Assembly: GCF_025602895.1 (NCBI RefSeq)
Contig: NW_026516218.1
Span: 434,001-498,000 of the forward strand
Direction of reading: 5' to 3'
Length of the DNA stretch: 64,000 nucleotides
From: Polychytrium aggregatum
Taxonomy: Eukaryota > Chytridiomycota > Chytridiomycetes > Polychytriales
In this document: positions 47,569-57,598 of the stretch, in pieces
Layout of the letters: each line of letters begins with the position of its first letter
Numbering within the stretch: position 1 is the first letter of the stretch
Program-made: the position numbers and the translations under genes
Notes under the pieces: generated by a model
Told to the model about the DNA's origin: nothing
Database searches by the model: none
The model's input: only the letters and a program-made list of their open reading frames with translations

Positions 47569-48929
47569 ATGCTGATTTCTGCAGCTAAAATCGCCGTGAG
47601 CTGCTTGACCCTGTTGCTCGTCCGGGTCATCTCGCTGCTCTTCCGGTTCTCCAAGACTCTCCGGAGCGAGAAGGGCCGAACCAGCCCATGCGCAACCTGC
47701 ATTATCCTTGGATCAGGTTCGAGGTGCTCCCCTCCCCTCCCCTCACTCCGTTTCGCTTGCAGCGCCGCACCTCTTGTACGCAGCTGGCCTTTGGCAGCCT
47801 ATCGACAGCGAGCTCTTCCCGTCGTCATCCTCATGCCATGTCCAACCCGCTGTCGATCGCGCTCACATTGCTCTGCTCAACTCCCTTGGTCCTTCTGCTG
47901 TCTTGAGCAAACCATCAGCGCACTGACATGTTCCCGACTCTGCCTCGCTTCCGTCTGATTCGCTTGACCACTGTTTACTCAGGCGGGCATACCTCAGAAA
48001 TGTTCCGGCTGCTCAAAGCCCTACCGACGGGCCAGTTTGACCCCCGGATCTACGTGATGGCCCAGAGCGACCATATCAGCGACGCCAAGATGAAAGAGTT
48101 TGAGGAAGAGAGGCTGCGCCGCGTGCCGAATGTAAGGTTACTTTTTTTTCCCTGTCCGGTTGGCTCATAGCTGGCCAAAGTCAATTGAGATGGCCGATGG
48201 GGGTGGGGGAGGAGATGAATGCCGATCCAGGCCAGAGCCAAGATGCAACATGGCTATTGCCCCCACGCCATGGACAACGCAAAAGCGGCTGTCGATCCAC
48301 ATCCAGCATATATACCGACATGCAACATGAGCATCTTCCCCCCCCCCTCGAACTCACGTTTGCCTCTCTCCCCCCCCCTTCGCACTGGGATAATCTAGGG
48401 CATCCGCACAGGAAAGGCCGAGTGCGTTCGCATCCCTCGAGCCAGGGAAGTGGGTCAGCCCTTCTCCACGGTGCTCCCGAGCTTCCTCAGAGCGGTATAT
48501 GCTTCGTTCGCCATCTTTTGGAAACACGATCCTGAACTGGTAAGCTCCCACGGCACCTCCCTGCAGCGTTTGCGGATCGGACTGCGTGGAGACATGTCTG
48601 AATAATGGATATGCATGCCACTGACGATCCTGGTGTCTGCTGAATCCCCTCCATCCCTCCACCCCCCCCCCTCTGCACAATCCAAAACGAAACGCAAGAT
48701 TATCTGCAATGGGCCCGGCACATGCCTTCCGATCTGCTTGATTGCCTATGCCCTGCGCATCCTCTTTATCCGGCGTGTCCGCATCGTCTATGTCGAGTCC
48801 TACGCAAGGGTGTCGACGCTTTCGTTCACCGGCAAGATCATGTACTGGATCGCGGACCGCTTCATCGTCCAGTGGTATCCGCTGCGGGAAAAATACTGGA
48901 AGGCCGAGTATTTGGGGCGGCTGGTGTGA
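47569..48929 (+). CDS. ALG14: ALG14, membrane subunit of UDP-GlcNAc transferase
   Basis: The N-terminal membrane anchor MLISAAKIAVSCLTLLLVRV is followed by exons with CATCIILGSG, GGHTSEMFRLLKALPTGQFD near 47,983, RIYVMAQSDHISDAKMKEFE, then IRTGKAECVRIPRAREVGQP and FAIFWKHDPEL, and the last exon IICNGPGTCLPICLIAYALR, VYVESYARVSTLSFTGKIMY and WYPLREKYWKAEYLGRLV. Glycine-rich GSGGHTSEM and the NGPGTC loop are hallmarks. With ALG13 it adds the second GlcNAc to the dolichol-linked oligosaccharide on the cytosolic side of the ER. Confidence 0.93.
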
Positions 48930-49153
48930 GCGCCCGTGGCGGGGAGAGGGAGGGCAGAAGCCCGATGTCCCAGTGAACAGTCTGTTGGATGTCTCGCCCC
49001 GATGGGAGCGGCCTGGGACGATCAGTCCGATCATCGGCGGCCCGTTTGGATGTCGATGCATACATCTCAGTAAGTTGGGTGGAGGGCGCTGCCAACAAAT
49101 GTATTCATGCAAATCGATTCTTCACAGTTCACGGCTTGACAACACATGGTCCA

Positions 49154-50738
49154 CTATAGACCATGGTTCTCCTTGTTTTGTCGCTTGAGTCTGTAGAGCT
49201 GGTTCATGAGCGAGGTCGGGAAGGGCGGGCCGGCGATAGTAGGCATCCATGTGACTTTGTTGGTGATTTCCTGCAGCGAATCTAGCGAGCCGTCTGTTTC
49301 GAAAGGGCGATGTGGGCCATTAGAGGACAGAGAAGGGGCTTGCAGAGCCGCAGGGAAAGGGGGCCATATTCAAGCACTTGCAGACAGGGGCCACTCGGTG
49401 TGGATCGATGCGGCTCGAGACAAGATGGCTTGAGGATGCCCATAAGCCACAGCACAGTGCTGGCTTGCACGGCCTACCTTTCTGACCATCCCAAGGGTTC
49501 TTGTCGGGGATGGGAATCAGACTCTGGGAGGCCAGGGTCTCGCGCTGCCACTCAGTGCGGCCCTTGGCGGGGTTGTGAATCAGAACCATTTTGACGTCCG
49601 TGGGTTTGCTAGCGACGGAACCGCATCGTGTCAGCTCATCGATGGAGTCGAGCCGTGACAGCGTCGGCGAAATGCCTCTGTTTTTCTTCATCCGGATGAT
49701 TCCGACGGGCATCATTCATCACAACGGCTCGAGTGATCCACCTGATCCAAATGATTCAAGTGGCCAGGCTCATGCTGCAGCTGCCTGATGTGCGCTCTCT
49801 CGGACGCGTGGCTGCGAAGGCAGACTTACTTCAGGATGGGATCAAGCAGGGCAACGTCCTTGTACGAGATGGGCGACTCCATCTGCACTCGGCCACCCTC
49901 GGGATATCCGGGGTTGGGCTTGACGTGCTTGATGACCTGAGGAATGGTGAGACCGCGGGCAGAGGCGATCGAGCCAGTTCCCATGAAAGTGGTGAGTGCG
50001 GTGCCCACACTTGTGCTTCGACATAACCATAACATCGATGCTGCTGTTTAGTGGTAATGGTGGATCGCCCCATGCAATTTCCAGACGGGCAATCCAGTGG
50101 CATCGGAAGTGTGGCTAGAAGAACGAACAACCAAGGACGATCGTTACCAGCTTGCAGCCTTCCACCAGGACGGCATTGTCTCTCTCGAGAACCTTGATGA
50201 TCTTGCCTTGCTTGCCCAGGTCTTTCATTCCGCCAATGACTTCGACCTGGATTTCGCCCGGTTCGCAAAGTGAGCGGTGGGCAGAGGATAGATAGATAGA
50301 TTGATATTGGAGCGCAAAGTTGGCCCAGGAGTCAAATATCACGATGGCCAAGACAACGCAGTAGGCGGCGAGACTTTGGCGATGCAATCATCGGTGTCGG
50401 CGTGAGTCAGCCGCGGGATCGATGTTATCCGCTCGGTCGGGTGCTGACACCAGGATCATGAGCGTCGTCGCAGAGTCGAATCCGATCCCAATCGAGCAGA
50501 GTCCAGAGCCGGACCATATATCGCTGCACAGACATCCATGATGCCGATGGTGGCTCCTGCGACTGCCACCAAACGCATCGCAGCTATCGTGCGTGCTTCT
50601 GAGGCACCGCCTCTGGCCTGAGCAACTATTTACCGTGTCGCCAACGTAGATGGGCCACTGCTTGAGACGATCTTTGGGGTGGACCTTGGGCTTGGTGGGC
50701 TTGAGCAGGTTTGCTCCTCTGAACTTCATAATCGGCAT
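49154..50738 (-). CDS. MRPL24: Mitochondrial large ribosomal subunit protein uL24m
   Basis: Exon 1 (50,634-50,738) encodes MPIMKFRGANLLKPTKPKVH, then DRLKQWPIYVGDT. The next exon has the KOW motif VEVIGGMKDLGKQGKIIKVL, ERDNAVLVEGCKLV. Later exons give TIPQVIKHVKPNPGYPEGGR, VALLDPILK, KPTDVKMVLIHNPAKGRTEW and IPIPDKNPW. The last exon ends RLKRQNKENHGL with TAG at 49,154-49,156. uL24 binds 23S-like rRNA early in assembly. The C-terminal extension after the KOW domain is usual for the mitochondrial form. It is divergent from mL54. Splice sites of the second exon are less certain. Confidence 0.88.
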
Positions 50739-51228
50739 GGTGGCAGGCGATAGCGAGGGTCAGACTGGTGGCGAGCGGCGGGATGTCTGGGCGACAGATC
50801 GGTGCGATCGAGGAGCGAAGGCAGCCGGCAGGGCGATGGCCGTTGGGTCGTGGGTGTTGGTTGTTGGCGACAGGCCAAGTGCGAGGAAAAAAAATGAACA
50901 GATTTCCTGTGCGTGTGTGTGTGCGTGTGCGCGTGTGTGTGTGGCGGCTGCAGCCGGATCGAGCCGGGCATGACTGTGGCTTGGAGCCGCTTCTGTGTTT
51001 TTTTGCTCTGCGCTTTTGGCCATCCCAGCAGCGGACCAGTCCTGCACCTGTCCTGCTCTGCCAGCATCCGCATCGCCTGCGACGATCGCCACTGTCCCAG
51101 TCCGCGCCGCCAGCTACGCTCCCGGAGGATCCACAAGCAAGCATCGAGACATCCCGGCTCGCCTCAACCCAACACCGGCATCCCCTCTGCTCTCCCGACG
51201 CATTCCGACCACCCGAGCCAACAGCACC
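50739..51228. promoter_or_regulatory. Divergent promoter region between uL24m and mL54
   Basis: About 490 bp between two divergent start codons of mitochondrial ribosomal proteins. A GT-rich stretch (GTGTGTGTGTGCGTG...) lies at 50,911-50,942. No clear core promoter element was found. Confidence 0.5.
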
Positions 51229-52003
51229 ATGTTCCGATCACTGCTGTCGCTGCGATCGCCGATCCTGGCCCACAAATCATCGTATCTGGCACCTGCTCGT
51301 CAGCTGTCTTGCGCACGTATCCTGCGGCAAGAAGATTCGTCGGTGCCGCCACTTCCCGGTATGCTCTCTGGCCTTCCCCCGTCGCCAAGCTCAAGGCGTC
51401 TGACACCGCGACGATATAATCTGGTGGACGAGCCATCGATTGCAGGATGGAGATCTTGCGTACGCACGCTTGACTGACACCATGAACAATCTTGATCCTT
51501 CTTCCATGTCGTGCGACACTTGCGTTCTCTGGCCACTTTTCGTCGCATCGACTTTGACATTCCGCGCTGGACCCATCCTCAAATCCTTACATAACATATG
51601 CTCGACTCGCGGAATGCAAACAATCAATCTATCACGCTGGGAACCGGGCATATCTATGGGACACGGCGATGGCTCCATCCTCATTTGCCGGGCATATCGT
51701 CACCGGGCCGACATGCATCTGCGACTCCTGCTCGGCTCTGCGGCCTGATGCCATGGCGACCCATGTTTCGCCTCACGGCCTATAGCATCCAGCTGTGCGA
51801 AAGGAACAGTGATGAAGGGATTGAATATCCTCAAGGACGGCAAGGATCCCGTGGCCAAGGACGACTCGGAGTATCCCGAGTGGCTGTGGCGCCTGCTTGA
51901 TCCAAAAACCCCACCCACCGAGCCCCACGAGCGATACAGCCGAAAGAACCTGCGCAAGCTGCAGAAGGCCGGTATCAAGCTGCACAACAAATCCAAGAAG
52001 TAA
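51229..52003 (+). CDS. MRPL54: Mitochondrial large ribosomal subunit protein mL54
   Basis: Exon 1 opens MFRSLLSLRSPILAHKSSYL, a typical presequence, and runs to about 51,360. The last exon, opening near 51,810, encodes VMKGLNILKDGKDPVAKDDS, EYPEWLWRLLDPKTPP and ERYSRKNLRKLQKAGIKLHN, ending NKSKK with TAA 52,001-52,003. The G-x-D-P...EYPEWLW motif identifies mL54 (yeast Mrpl37). The middle splice is not fully resolved. The stop codon overlaps the left edge of a transposon relic. Confidence 0.85.
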
Positions 52004-52313
52004 CACTGCATTCCGCTGGGAATATACTCGCATGGCAATATTTACTCTCTGTGAATGTGGCTCAAACCATCGTGCGCTGGACTCGGCCATCTTTCGTGTG
52101 TCCAAGAGCGCTATTTCTCACTGGAGCAGATAGGATGCAACATGATTGCTGTGGGCAGGCGACTATGGAGACTGGACGGCGATCCACAGCCTTCATTTGG
52201 AAGCTCCAAAGCGATGAGGTTTTGCTGCAAACGGCCTCGTTGGATCCAAGCGATCCTATTACTACATGTGCGATTGAAAGAGGACTGTCCCGTTTCTTTC
52301 TGGAACCACTGTT
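52001..52313 (+). mobile_element. Non-autonomous copy filling the mL54/ICT1 gap
   Basis: The right end (TGTCCCGTTTCTTTCTGGAA..., 52,286-52,313) matches the left end of the copy at 41,746 in mirror image almost base for base. Inside, a transposase-like helix-turn-helix remnant reads VSKSAISHWS. The left end (TAACACTGCATTCC...) is eroded. The element spans almost exactly the gap between two convergent stop codons (52,003 and 52,319). Confidence 0.65.
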
Positions 52314-52318
52314 GGATC

Positions 52319-53525
52319 CTACCAGCTGTCTCGGGGCTTTTTGTTTATCCGCGCCCTCGACTCTTTTTCTTTCCGCTCGCGACGCTTCTCTTTCTCGAGA
52401 TCTTGACTGGCGGTTTGGATATCGCCAAGGACGCCGATGACCACGATATTGTCCGCGGTTTGGTCGACCAAGTTATGTGAGTGTCAATGAGCTGTCGTCC
52501 AATTCAGCCGTCCTCCCTCATCATCGCCGTCGACAGGATCGAGAGGCTAGCACGCTGCTCGGCTGTGACTTACAGCTCCTTGACCCGGGCCATCTTCTCC
52601 TCAGTCGGACCGAGGGCCACATGCCCGGCCTTGATGATCGTTTCGTAAAGCTTCTCGATGCAGTCGTTCATGTTGGCCATTTGGGTGCGGTGCCGGTCGG
52701 AGGTGAATATCATCTGCCCGCTTTTGTTGAGGCGGTTGATGTTCTGTCCGGAGGAAGACAGAGCATTGAACACCGACGAAAGCCCTTGCGTTGTCAGTTC
52801 CCACTAGCCGTATGCCCGCAATCGGGTTTGGTCCTGCGGATGTGAGCAGATGGTAGAGGACCGCACCTGTTCCTTGAGCTTGGCTACGACTCCAGGGGGA
52901 AGCCAGTCGATTTCCTCGAGGTCGATGCGCAGGTCTGCCTTGGAGCTGACTGCGGGTGCAAACATGCGTTCGAAAACAGGGTCAGCGAGCGGGGCCAAAG
53001 AGACCCATGGCAATGCGGACGAGCTGTGCGATCGACGGCATCGACGCCTCCGAGAGTGAGGCAAGTTCACAGAGTATTTCTCTTGGGGTTTCGGAGCATG
53101 CCTCGAGATCTCACTTTTGTTGACGTTCTGTCCACCGGGCCCGCTGGCCTTGACGAATGAAATGTAGAGCTTGTCTAGAAGTGACAGCAACGGGGTGTTA
53201 GCCAGCCAGCCCGAGTCCAACAACAGCCAACAAAGCCAGCAGCAGTCTGAAGCACGCTGCAATGTCTTGCCGCACGTCCAACCCGAAGACCCATGCGCTG
53301 CACCATGTCGGCAATGCGATGGTTATGTAGCATCCCATATCCGCTGGCTAAGGCTATCCTACGTTTTGGAATCATGTCGAGCTTGAAGGTGTTTGCAAAA
53401 TCAGGAGGAATGGGGGATGCGTCGGAGCTCTTTGCTCGTATTGGCCGGAGGGCCGGCAGGATTAATCGCAAAAGCCCTGCAGATGGCCTTGCAGATGGGA
53501 CGCATTGGGCCAAAATCGAGGTCAT
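52319..53525 (-). CDS. MRPL58: Mitochondrial peptidyl-tRNA hydrolase ICT1 (mL62/MRPL58)
   Basis: Exon 1 from ATG 53,525 encodes MTSILAQCVPSARPSAGLLR, a presequence. A later exon contains LYISFVKASGPGGQNVNKS with the catalytic GGQ (near 53,120). Then come VSSKADLRIDLEEIDWLPPG, RLNKSGQMIFTSDRHRTQMA, DCIEKLYETIIKAGHVALGP, and a basic C-terminal tail, DIQTASQDLEKEKRRERKEK, ending KKPRDSW with TAG at 52,319-52,321. The lysine/arginine-rich tail is what ICT1-type rescue factors put into the empty mRNA channel. It releases peptides from stalled mitochondrial ribosomes. Boundaries of the middle exons are approximate. Confidence 0.9.
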
Positions 53526-54399
53526 TGCGGACAGCGTCGGAATGAAGACATCGGATCAGAGCGATGATCAAAGTGGATGCTCAAAAACAGCCAGGCGGGA
53601 TGTGGCAAGAAAGCGTGATCACACTCGATCCACACTCGATCCACACTTGGCGATATCAACCTGGCCGGCCACACTGTGGCTGGCTGCGGAGGTTGGGCGG
53701 ACGATGACGCATCGTCTGCACGCAAACGACTCATCGTCCGGCCGGAGCGGAGCCAACAAATGACGAATCTGGCGCAAACGAGCCGCGCTGAATCGGATCT
53801 GCGGTGGGCGGGTGAGCGAGCAAGTGGGCGAGCGGGTGGGTGGGTGAGTACAGGCCAGTGCCGCACACGGGCCTCTCCAACGACCAGGCGGCATACCCAG
53901 CCCGAACGAGCCCTGCTGTGCTGTGGATGCGACGTGCTGGATCTTTTTTCCAACGGCCGGTTGTTGGACGTGCGAGATCTTTTCCAACAACCGGCCTGTC
54001 ATGCTGGGTCAGATGCTTGGCTGGGCTCGGGCTCGGATGCTGGCTTGGGGGGGGTTGGCAGGGGACGCGCGGTGACTCGATTGTCCATAGATGGCAGGTA
54101 TTACAGAGTGGCGGCCAATGGGCACGCGCAGGGTCGACGTACTGTGCGCAGTGTAGCACAGTGTGCCCATTGTGGATCAAGCAGCCAGGGGCAGAGCGCG
54201 GTGGGCCACGGCAAAGGGAGGGCAAGAGGGGCCACGGCAAGAAAGGCAGGGAAAGAAAGGCAGGGCAGATCGCCGGCCTGCGGCACTCCTGACTCTTCCC
54301 TGTTCATCTCGACCGGCCCCGCCGCTGCTTTAAAACGGAGTGCCTCGACCTCATATCCCCCTCCTCACTGCACTCCCCTCTCCTGCCTCATCTGCACTA
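53526..54399. other. Intergenic between ICT1 and coproporphyrinogen oxidase
   Basis: About 870 bp between two divergent genes, rich in GC and in short direct repeats (GGGCGAGCGGGTGGGTGGGT near 53,830; GGCAGGGAAAGAAAGGCAGG near 54,245). No gene recognised. Confidence 0.45.
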
Positions 54400-56551
54400 A
54401 TGCTGAGATTGTCGCTCGCCTCTGCCTTCGGTTCGTGACTGTGTATCTGCAGGCCTCCCGCCAGGGGAGGAGAGCAACGGCGCTTGGGAGCGAATATGCT
54501 GGAGCTGACACCTGCACTCGCACTTGCACTTGCTCTGGATTGGTCCTGTCGACGCTGGCTGCGTCTTGCCGGGCCGGGCCGGGCCGACTTTGTTAACCCG
54601 ACCCTGTTTATCTGTTCCCGACGCCCATCAGGACGCAAGACCGTCCAAAGGTGAGCAAGCCATTTCAGTGCGGCGCTGGCACACGACAGAGCCTGCTCGG
54701 ACCCATCTGCATCCGGCTGCGGCTTGGTCCGTTTGGGCATGCCAGCATGAACTTGCACACTGACCCCGGTCTCTCGTCTCCGTCCCCTGACCGTGCCATG
54801 GTCTTGCCAGATCCGCGCCCCGTCTGTCCCGCTTCGCCAGCACGATCACAGGTGCCCGCTCTGGCGGGTTCTCCAGCACCTTTGCCTTCCTCTCCGGAGC
54901 GGCTTTGGCAGGCGGCCTTGTTTGGTTTGGTAGCAAGGAGGTAGGCACTCGTCGCCGTTGGTGTCGTCGCTGTCGGGATCCGGTTGCCCAAGCACGCCTG
55001 TGCACTCCTGGTCGAGCGGTGGTCGCGTTGGTTTCTAACCCGGATCCACTTGTCTCCGGCCACAGAACCCGCTTGCTCTTGATGTCATCAGTGTCTTCTC
55101 CAAGAATGCCACACAGAGTGCCATCCCCGCTCCCACCAAGGAGCAGCTCGAGTCTGCCGCCAAGGTCAAGGATGCGGCCGTGTCAATGAAGCCAATGGTG
55201 AGCAGCCCGGACGCGCAGTTGGATCTCGATCGGTGTGCTCAATCGCAGCCGGTGACCCATTCTCGCCTGTGGCTGCCATGTGTTGCTAATGGTCCGGCAT
55301 CCACTTCCCTCCCGCCATGCTTTGCTCAGATCGAAGACACATCGCTCCCAATGCGTACTCGCATGGAGGCCTTCATCCGCAATCTCCAGCTCGAGATTGT
55401 TGAGGCCATGGAGTCGCTCGAAGGCCCCACTGGCGCAAAGTTCCTCCGCGATACTTGGGAGCGTCCCAACAAGGAGGAGGGTGGTGGTATCTCCTGCGTC
55501 CTGAACCACGGCAAGACCTTTGAGAAGGCCGCTGTTCTCGTCTCGGCCATCCACGGCAGGGCTCCTCCTCAGATCCTCAGCCGCATCCCCGAAGCCAAGC
55601 GGGCAAAGATCAAGGGCCCCCTGAAGATGTATGCCACGGGCATGAGTCTCGTCATCCACCCACTCAACCCCATGGCCCCGACCTCGCACTGTAACTATAG
55701 GTATATCGAGGTCGTCGACGACCAAGGCAGCGTCATTGATTCGTGGTTTGGCGGTGGCAGCGATCTGGTAAGTTGCCATACCCTAGAGCATGGCACTCGG
55801 TTGAATCGCAGCAGAGGATAGTGTAGCAGAGGATAGTGCAGTTGCACCCCAGACCGTTGCCCTGTCTCGGTGTAGAAGCGCTCGCTGACAATCTCGACTC
55901 TCGTGTGTCTGCAGACCCCGACCTACGTTATCGAAGAGGACGCTGTTCACTTCCATCGCCTGCTGAAGGACGCCTCTGATCCGTTTGACCCAAGCTACTA
56001 TCAAAAGTTCAAGGTCGAGGCTGACAAGTACTTCTGGATCCCTCACCGCCAAGAGACCCGTGGCGTCGGCGGTATCTTCTTCGATGACTTCCGCGGCAAG
56101 AACCCCGAGCATGCCTTTGCGTTTGTCCGCAGCTGCGGCAGCGCATTTGTCCCCATGTACCAAGACATTGTCGCCAAGCGCAAGGATACCCCCTTCACGG
56201 AAGCCGAGAAGGAATGGCAGATGCTTCGCCGCGGCCGGTATGCCGAGTTCAACCTGGTAAGCTCGGTCGCCAAACAGCACTGAGAGCGACTCAGACTCTC
56301 GGTGTTGCAGCACGGAGTGGCTGGAAGGCTCCGCTTGCAAATGCAGAAGTGACTGACCGGCCCAACTCCTCCTTCCACAGGTTATCGACAAGGGCGTCAA
56401 GTTCGGACTGGTCGTTCCTCAGGCCCGCGTCGAGAGCATTCTGGCTTCCCTCCCCGGCAGCTGCAAGTGGGAGTATATGCACAGCCCTGTTCCTGGCTCC
56501 CGCGAGGATGCAACCTTGCAGGTCCTCAAGAACCCTCGCGACTGGGTGTAA
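54400..56551 (+). CDS. HEM13: Coproporphyrinogen III oxidase with mitochondrial leader
   Basis: Seven exons, all in register: 54,400-54,430; 54,632-54,650; 54,811-54,940; 55,066-55,197; 55,330-55,767; 55,915-56,256; 56,381-56,551, giving 420 residues. The start, MLRLSLASAFGRKTVQRSAP, with STFAFLSGAALAGGLVWFGS behind it, looks like a mitochondrial presequence plus membrane helix. The enzyme body has TRMEAFIRNLQLEIVEAMES, GGGISCVLNHGKTFEKAAVL, HPLNPMAPTSHCNYRYIEV, WFGGGSDLTPTYVIEEDAVH and RGVGGIFFDDF. It makes protoporphyrinogen IX from coproporphyrinogen III using oxygen, in the haem pathway. The leader indicates mitochondrial targeting, unlike the cytosolic yeast enzyme. Exon 2 is only 19 bases. 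Confidence 0.95.
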
Positions 56552-57051
56552 GCCCATCCGCAAACCAGTGTGCTGGTCTGCCATCCGACACAGTCCGATT
56601 CCAGCCCAGACCAGCTTTATCAATTTCAGTGCCCCTGTCCGGCCTGAGGCCATTCCTCCCTGCCGTGAAATCAGCCAGCCAATGGGCGGCATTCCTCGAG
56701 TCAAACTCGCTTCTGAATTCTGTTCTGCATTTCCATATGATGTTTATGTCCGGGTTATATCCGTAATACCTCCTAGAGCGCCAGGCATCGAGCGTGCTTG
56801 GCGTCATTTTTTCGCCTCAGTTTCAATTGCCCCACAAAACGAAACGGGATATCCGTTTCTGAAGATGGATGCTGACCTTTTCTGGGTCTTGAATACATAC
56901 CCATCCGCCATGACCAAACAGTATGCTCAAGGAGATCCACCAATGTGGCTGCCTTTGGGAATGTCTCGGGGAAGCAACGGAAGGGGAAGTGGGCGGAGGA
57001 GGGAAGGAGAAGGGATATGCTGTACCAAGTTCACGCAGACTCCGACTGTCC

Positions 57052-57111
57052 ATATGGTCAGATGGTCAGATGGTCAGATGGTCAGATGGTCAGATGGTCA
57101 GATGGTCAGAT
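57052..57111. repeat. 8-bp tandem repeat (GATGGTCA), about seven copies
   Basis: Nearly perfect head-to-tail units directly left of the 57,132 element, inside the older relic. Confidence 0.9.
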
Positions 57112-57131
57112 GCATATTCTATCGAGGCTGT

Positions 57132-57393
57132 TGCAGCAAATCCAATAAAAAACGGGACACCCGTGTTTTTGACCATTCATCGAATATTTTGTTCCCCAAT
57201 GTTATCGCGCGCTGACACTCCGAGACCAGTGTGCAGGTCGATTGTGGAGACCGGAGAGCGACCGGTGGTATTCACTTGGAGGCTGCCAAAGTGATCTGTT
57301 TATTTCTTATGGCTTTGCTTGATGCAAGCACATCACATACTACATGTTCATGGAAACGGCTGTGTTGTCCCGTTTTTTTCTGAATAACGTGTA
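57132..57393 (+). mobile_element. 262-bp deletion derivative keeping both ends of the Fanzor transposon
   Basis: The left ~95 bp match 19,337-19,430 (CCAATAAAAAACGGGACACC, then TTTTGACCATTCATCGAATA). The right ~160 bp match 22,918-23,077, the last Fanzor codons and the right end, with about ten differences. It ends in TGTCCCGTTTTTTTCTGAAT and TA. Everything between is missing. The hairpin GCTTG-ATG-CAAGC (57,317-57,329) is kept with a changed loop. This is the youngest-looking copy in the window. Confidence 0.85.
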
Positions 57394-57598
57394 CTTCCCA
57401 GACCAACAAGCAGTGCTGAATCGTGAAAGGACGCAAACGGGCACAGTCCTGTCTCGTTCTGAACAAGCTGCAACTGTCGTCGACTCAGCTGCAGATAGCG
57501 ACGACAGTTTGGCCGTACTTTATGCGCTATGCAACAAGTTCGCACTCTGATCGTTTTGTTGCATACCTGGAGTGACGTCTGCTGTTCTATTCGGCCGC

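Larger units (their letters stand above)
56831..57471 (+). mobile_element. Decayed element of the family with a second copy inserted inside
   Basis: The left end reads ...AAAACGAAACGGGATATCC, followed by TTGAATACATACCCATCCGC. The right end (CTGTCTCGTTCTGAACAAGCTGCA, to 57,471) resembles the left end of the copy at 13,102 when reversed. Between them lie an 8-bp tandem repeat and a younger copy (57,132-57,393). The order shows that the outer element is older. Confidence 0.5.
56552..57598. other. Intergenic holding nested transposon relics
   Basis: About 1 kb between convergent HEM13 and the ArgRS-like gene, largely taken up by the elements at 56,831-57,471. The first ~250 bp after the HEM13 stop show nothing. 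Confidence 0.5.
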
